In this document: in pieces, positions 43,568-45,820 of the stretch | Numbering within the stretch: the first letter of the stretch is position 1 | Layout: each line of letters opens with the position of its first letter | Assembly: GCA_900540235.1 (NCBI GenBank) | Contig: UQEY01000013.1 | Span: forward strand, 1 to 45,820 | Direction: 5' to 3' | Length of the DNA stretch: 45,820 nucleotides | DNA from: an uncultured Eubacteriales bacterium | GTDB taxonomy: Bacteria > Bacillota > Clostridia > Oscillospirales > Acutalibacteraceae | Notes under the pieces: model-generated | The model's input: only the letters and a program-made list of their open reading frames with translations | Databases searched by the model: none | Told to the model about the DNA's origin: nothing | Position numbers and translations under genes: made by a program

Positions 43568-44683
43568 TTATTTGAAGTACATATAATACTGGCACTTAAT
43601 CATACCGTTATAAAGCTTACGGCGCTTGTCCGCTTTCCTGCCGAATTCACGCTCAAATTCTTCATCCGGTGAAATAATGCCATAACTCCAACCGTGCTTT
43701 GAAACAAACTTTTCACCCATAATATGATAAATATTTTTAGCTGTTTTAATATCTAACATTCTTTCACCGTAAGGAGGGTTGGTAATAAGCGTACCCTTTT
43801 CGGTAGTAGGGTTAAAATCTTTGATATCAGCCGTTTCAAGCCTTAAAAATTTATCAACCTTGATTCTTTTCGCATTAGCCATAGTAAGCTCCAATGCGTG
43901 AAAATCAATATCGCTGCCGAATGCAACAAAATCGGTATCTGTCTTAATAATGTCGTGGCACCTTTCCCTCTCCTGCATCCAAGCTTTTTCAGGAATGAAG
44001 CCCCAGCGGTCACACTCAAAATTACGATTAATACCCGGCGCAATATTATGAGCAAGCATAGCGCCCTCAATAAGAATTGTACCGCTGCCGCAACAAGGGT
44101 CATACATAGTGTGATAATGCCTGAGCTTTGAAAGAGAGCAAAGCGCAGCCGCAAGTGTTTCCCTAATCGGTGCGTCATTAGCTTCCGGTCGATAACCTCT
44201 TTTATGAAGTCCCCTACCCGTTGTGTCAAGCATAATTGTAACTTCATTTTTCATAATAGAAAACTGAATTTGATGAATCGGTCCGGTTTCTTCAAACCAA
44301 GAAATGTTGTAATCTTCTTTAAGCGATTCGACAACCGCTTTTTTAATAATCTTTTGGCAGTCGGGAACGGAATGAAGGGTAGAATTTATGCTGTAACCCT
44401 TAACCGGGAAAGTATCGTTTGAACCGATAAATTCCGCCCACGGCAAAGCCTTAACCGCCTGAAAAAGTTCTTCAAAAGTTTCCGCTTTGAACCTGTCAAG
44501 CACAATGAGTATTCTTTCTGCAAAGCGGCTGTTAATGTTTGCCCTTGCAAGCATTGCCTCGTCGCCTTCAAAATAAACTCGTCCGTTTTCAGCCGTAACA
44601 TTCTCGGCTTCCATAAATTTAAGTTCGTCTGCCACCAAGCCTTCCAAACCCAAAAGGCACGGTGCCGTCATTAATAAATGCAT
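43568..44683 (-). CDS. THUMP-domain class I rRNA methyltransferase, RlmL-like
   Basis: 371 residues. N-terminal ferredoxin-like/THUMP region (about 1-160), LHKRGYRPEANDAPIRETLAAAL, then the SAM motif YDPCCGSGTILIEGA (about 192-206) and the catalytic TNPPYGERM (about 298-306), typical of N2-guanine methyltransferases. Related enzymes (RlmL N-terminal half, YpsC) methylate 23S rRNA G2445; this role is inferred from family. Confidence 0.9.
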   Translation of the reverse strand: MHLLMTAPCLLGLEGLVADELKFMEAENVTAENGRVYFEGDEAMLARANINSRFAERILIVLDRFKAETFEELFQAVKALPWAEFIGSNDTFPVKGYSINSTLHSVPDCQKIIKKAVVESLKEDYNISWFEETGPIHQIQFSIMKNEVTIMLDTTGRGLHKRGYRPEANDAPIRETLAAALCSLSKLRHYHTMYDPCCGSGTILIEGAMLAHNIAPGINRNFECDRWGFIPEKAWMQERERCHDIIKTDTDFVAFGSDIDFHALELTMANAKRIKVDKFLRLETADIKDFNPTTEKGTLITNPPYGERMLDIKTAKNIYHIMGEKFVSKHGWSYGIISPDEEFEREFGRKADKRRKLYNGMIKCQYYMYFK

Positions 44684-44709
44684 AATTTTTTCCTATCTTT
44701 ATTACAAAA

Positions 44710-44740
44710 ATAAGGATGTAAAAAATACATCCTTAAATAA
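44710..44740 (-). terminator. Terminator after divIC
   Basis: Minus strand AAGGATGTA and TACATCCTT arms with a T-rich loop, then ATTTTTG, directly after the divIC stop. Confidence 0.75.
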
Positions 44741-44742
44741 TT

Positions 44743-45081
44743 TTATTTACCCGGTGATATGTCATAAAATACAATTTCATCGCCTTTTACATATCCCTTT
44801 TCTCTCGCTTTTTGCTCAATGTACGAGTCTTTATCCTCATTATCAAGCACAGCCTGAAGCTCCTTATTTTCTTTCTCCTGAGCCTCATACTTAGCACTGA
44901 CTTCATCCTTTTGCTTTTCAAGCTTGCTGATGTCGGCATTTTTGTTGACTGTAGTTATGCCGAAAAAGACAAACACAGCCACGAGCAAAGCTGCAACAAT
45001 AATAGTGCTCAATTTGTATTTACCGATATAAACTTTTTTTGACTTAGATTTGCTTTCCTTTGTCAAATTCGTCACCTTCAT
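44743..45081 (-). CDS. divIC: Cell division protein DivIC/FtsB-like (septum formation initiator)
   Basis: 112 residues. Short basic N-terminus, one membrane helix (about 27-45, LSTIIVAALLVAVFVFFGIT), coiled coil (about 50-85), and the C-terminal YIEQKAREKGYVKGDEIVFY typical of FtsB/DivIC. It bridges FtsL and FtsQ/DivIB at the septum. The ATG at 45081 overlaps yabQ by 38 bases without a good ribosome site; a TTG at about 45066, just after AAGGTG, is a possible alternative start. Confidence 0.88.
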   Translation of the reverse strand: MKVTNLTKESKSKSKKVYIGKYKLSTIIVAALLVAVFVFFGITTVNKNADISKLEKQKDEVSAKYEAQEKENKELQAVLDNEDKDSYIEQKAREKGYVKGDEIVFYDISPGK

Positions 45082-45457
45082 ATTCTTTATGGTTCGGTTT
45101 TCTTATCTTTGCTTTAATATTATAATATATCACGCTTGGTAATTGCAATACTTTTTTAAATTTTTTTAACCGAATTTTAACCTTTTTTGCTATTCTTTTT
45201 TCAAGCAAAAGTGTAATTTTTCCAAACAAAAGAAAATATAGCAAAAAGCCTGCAAGCAAAGCGGCAAAATACATCCATCTTATTTCGCCGTTATTGAATA
45301 TCAAAAGGTATGAAAAAGAAACAATCGCACAAACTATCCAAAATATTAAATCAAAAACGAACGCAGTTCCAAACAAGAGCCGAAAAAGGCGAAGTAAATC
45401 ATAAAAAACGGCAAACCCAAGCCCCAAAAAGAAAGCATAAAACAGCGCTTCACCCAC
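45044..45457 (-). CDS. yabQ: Spore cortex biosynthesis protein YabQ
   Basis: 137 residues. Four or so hydrophobic helices in the first 90 residues (FYAFFLGLGFAVFYDLLRLF as signature) and a Lys-rich cytoplasmic tail. YabQ is a membrane protein of the outer forespore membrane needed for cortex formation. Overlaps yabP by 8 bases, in the usual yabP-yabQ-divIC order. Confidence 0.88.
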   Translation of the reverse strand: MGEALFYAFFLGLGFAVFYDLLRLFRLLFGTAFVFDLIFWIVCAIVSFSYLLIFNNGEIRWMYFAALLAGFLLYFLLFGKITLLLEKRIAKKVKIRLKKFKKVLQLPSVIYYNIKAKIRKPNHKEYEGDEFDKGKQI

Positions 45458-45722
45458 CGAAAAGCCTCTTTAAAAGCGAAGCGGAAGAAAATTTTTCGCT
45501 GTATGTAAGACTGCTGATTTTTCCGCTGAGCGAAACCGTTCCCGTTTCAAGATTAAGTTCCTCAATGTGAAGCATTTCGCCTTTTATGCTGAGTTCGCCG
45601 CACGAACACACGGCAATAACCTCTTGCTCGTTGAACGAATCAACATCGCTTATACCCGTCAAATTGAGCTTTTCTCTGTTTTCAAGCGTCAGGCAATGAC
45701 TTGCAACATTTTCATTATCCAT
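45450..45722 (-). CDS. yabP: Sporulation protein YabP
   Basis: 90 residues. The pattern LTLENREKLNLTGISDVDSF, then VCSCGELSIKGEMLHIEELN and LSGKISSLTYSE, is typical of YabP/YqfC proteins of spore development. Start ATG 45722 follows AGGTGA. No clear SigE promoter is seen in the 40 bases upstream before the repeat begins. Confidence 0.9.
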   Translation of the reverse strand: MDNENVASHCLTLENREKLNLTGISDVDSFNEQEVIAVCSCGELSIKGEMLHIEELNLETGTVSLSGKISSLTYSEKFSSASLLKRLFGG

Positions 45723-45765
45723 AAAATCACCTATGTAATTTTATGCGATTGAAAGGGGTGTTATG

Positions 45766-45820
45766 ATAAATTATAGTTTATCTTAACATAGGTTTCTCTC
45801 CTATCGACGGCGAAGCCGCC
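45766..45820. repeat. Copy of the CTCTCCTATCGACGGC repeat, cut by the window end
   Basis: Starts with AAATTATAGTTTATCTTAAC and runs through TTTCTCTCCTATCGACGGC and a GGCGAAGCC hairpin. It is the inverted counterpart of 15118-15168; only three bases differ within the shared stretch. Confidence 0.8.

Overview
The window looks like chromosomal DNA of an endospore-forming, anaerobic, low-GC Firmicute of the class Clostridia, most likely Oscillospirales (Ruminococcus-like). The evidence is a sporulation sigma factor SigG, YabP/YabQ spore-coat/cortex genes, Gram-positive style secreted proteins (BspA-type leucine-rich repeats, a dockerin), T-box and L10-leader regulation, strong AGGAGG ribosome sites and sigma-A promoters, and clostridial-type intergenic palindromes. 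The exact genus is an inference.

Layout. 1-2.3 kb: a secreted LRR/zinc-ribbon-like/Fn3 protein whose promoter carries three spaced operator-like repeats, divergent from an XRE regulator broken by an amber codon. 2.3-4.8 kb: a GH2 glycosidase followed by an unlisted 40-codon peptide gene. 4.9-5.6 kb: a MntA/HepT toxin-antitoxin pair. 5.6-7.4 kb: CCA-adding enzyme and a small membrane protein. 7.6-11.5 kb: the rpmG-secE-nusG-rplK-rplA and rplJ-rplL ribosomal cluster with two promoters and an L10 leader. 11.6-17.0 kb: two FAD oxidoreductases, trmB and an HD hydrolase; trmB and the HD gene are split by a 1,340-bp cassette (radical SAM + MazG-like) bounded by identical 39-bp direct repeats. 17.0-19.8 kb: sigG divergent from a secreted LCAT/lipase-like protein. 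19.9-24.4 kb: an N-acetylhexosamine kinase and a MacA/MacB-like exporter lacking its ATPase. 24.5-28.9 kb: purE-purM-purN-purO-like and purD. 29-30.9 kb: a secreted LRR protein with a dockerin. 31-36.3 kb: a T-box with an AAC (Asn) specifier controlling aspS-gatC-gatA-gatB. 36.5-38.1 kb: an XRE regulator, a truncated MFS transporter and a phosphodiesterase. 38.2-43.4 kb: a small membrane protein, GH38 alpha-mannosidase, NifU-like protein and phosphoglucomutase. 43.5-45.7 kb: a THUMP RNA methyltransferase and yabP-yabQ-divIC.

How the genes work together. The T-box operon makes Asn-tRNA by the indirect route (AspRS charges tRNA-Asn with Asp, GatCAB amidates it), and the leader appears to sense tRNA-Asn itself. 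GH2, GH38, NahK and phosphoglucomutase fit capture and use of host or plant glycans, with the secreted LRR/dockerin proteins at the surface. The purine genes supply several steps of IMP synthesis, with an archaeal-type IMP cyclohydrolase.

The most unusual signals are the direct-repeat-bounded cassette at 14953-16331, the broken regulator plus operator array at 1991-2310, the 40-aa peptide at 2344-2466, the Asn-specific T-box, and two families of palindromic repeats, one of which supplies the stop codons of hepT and sigG. No tRNA, rRNA, CRISPR array, transposase or integrase was seen.
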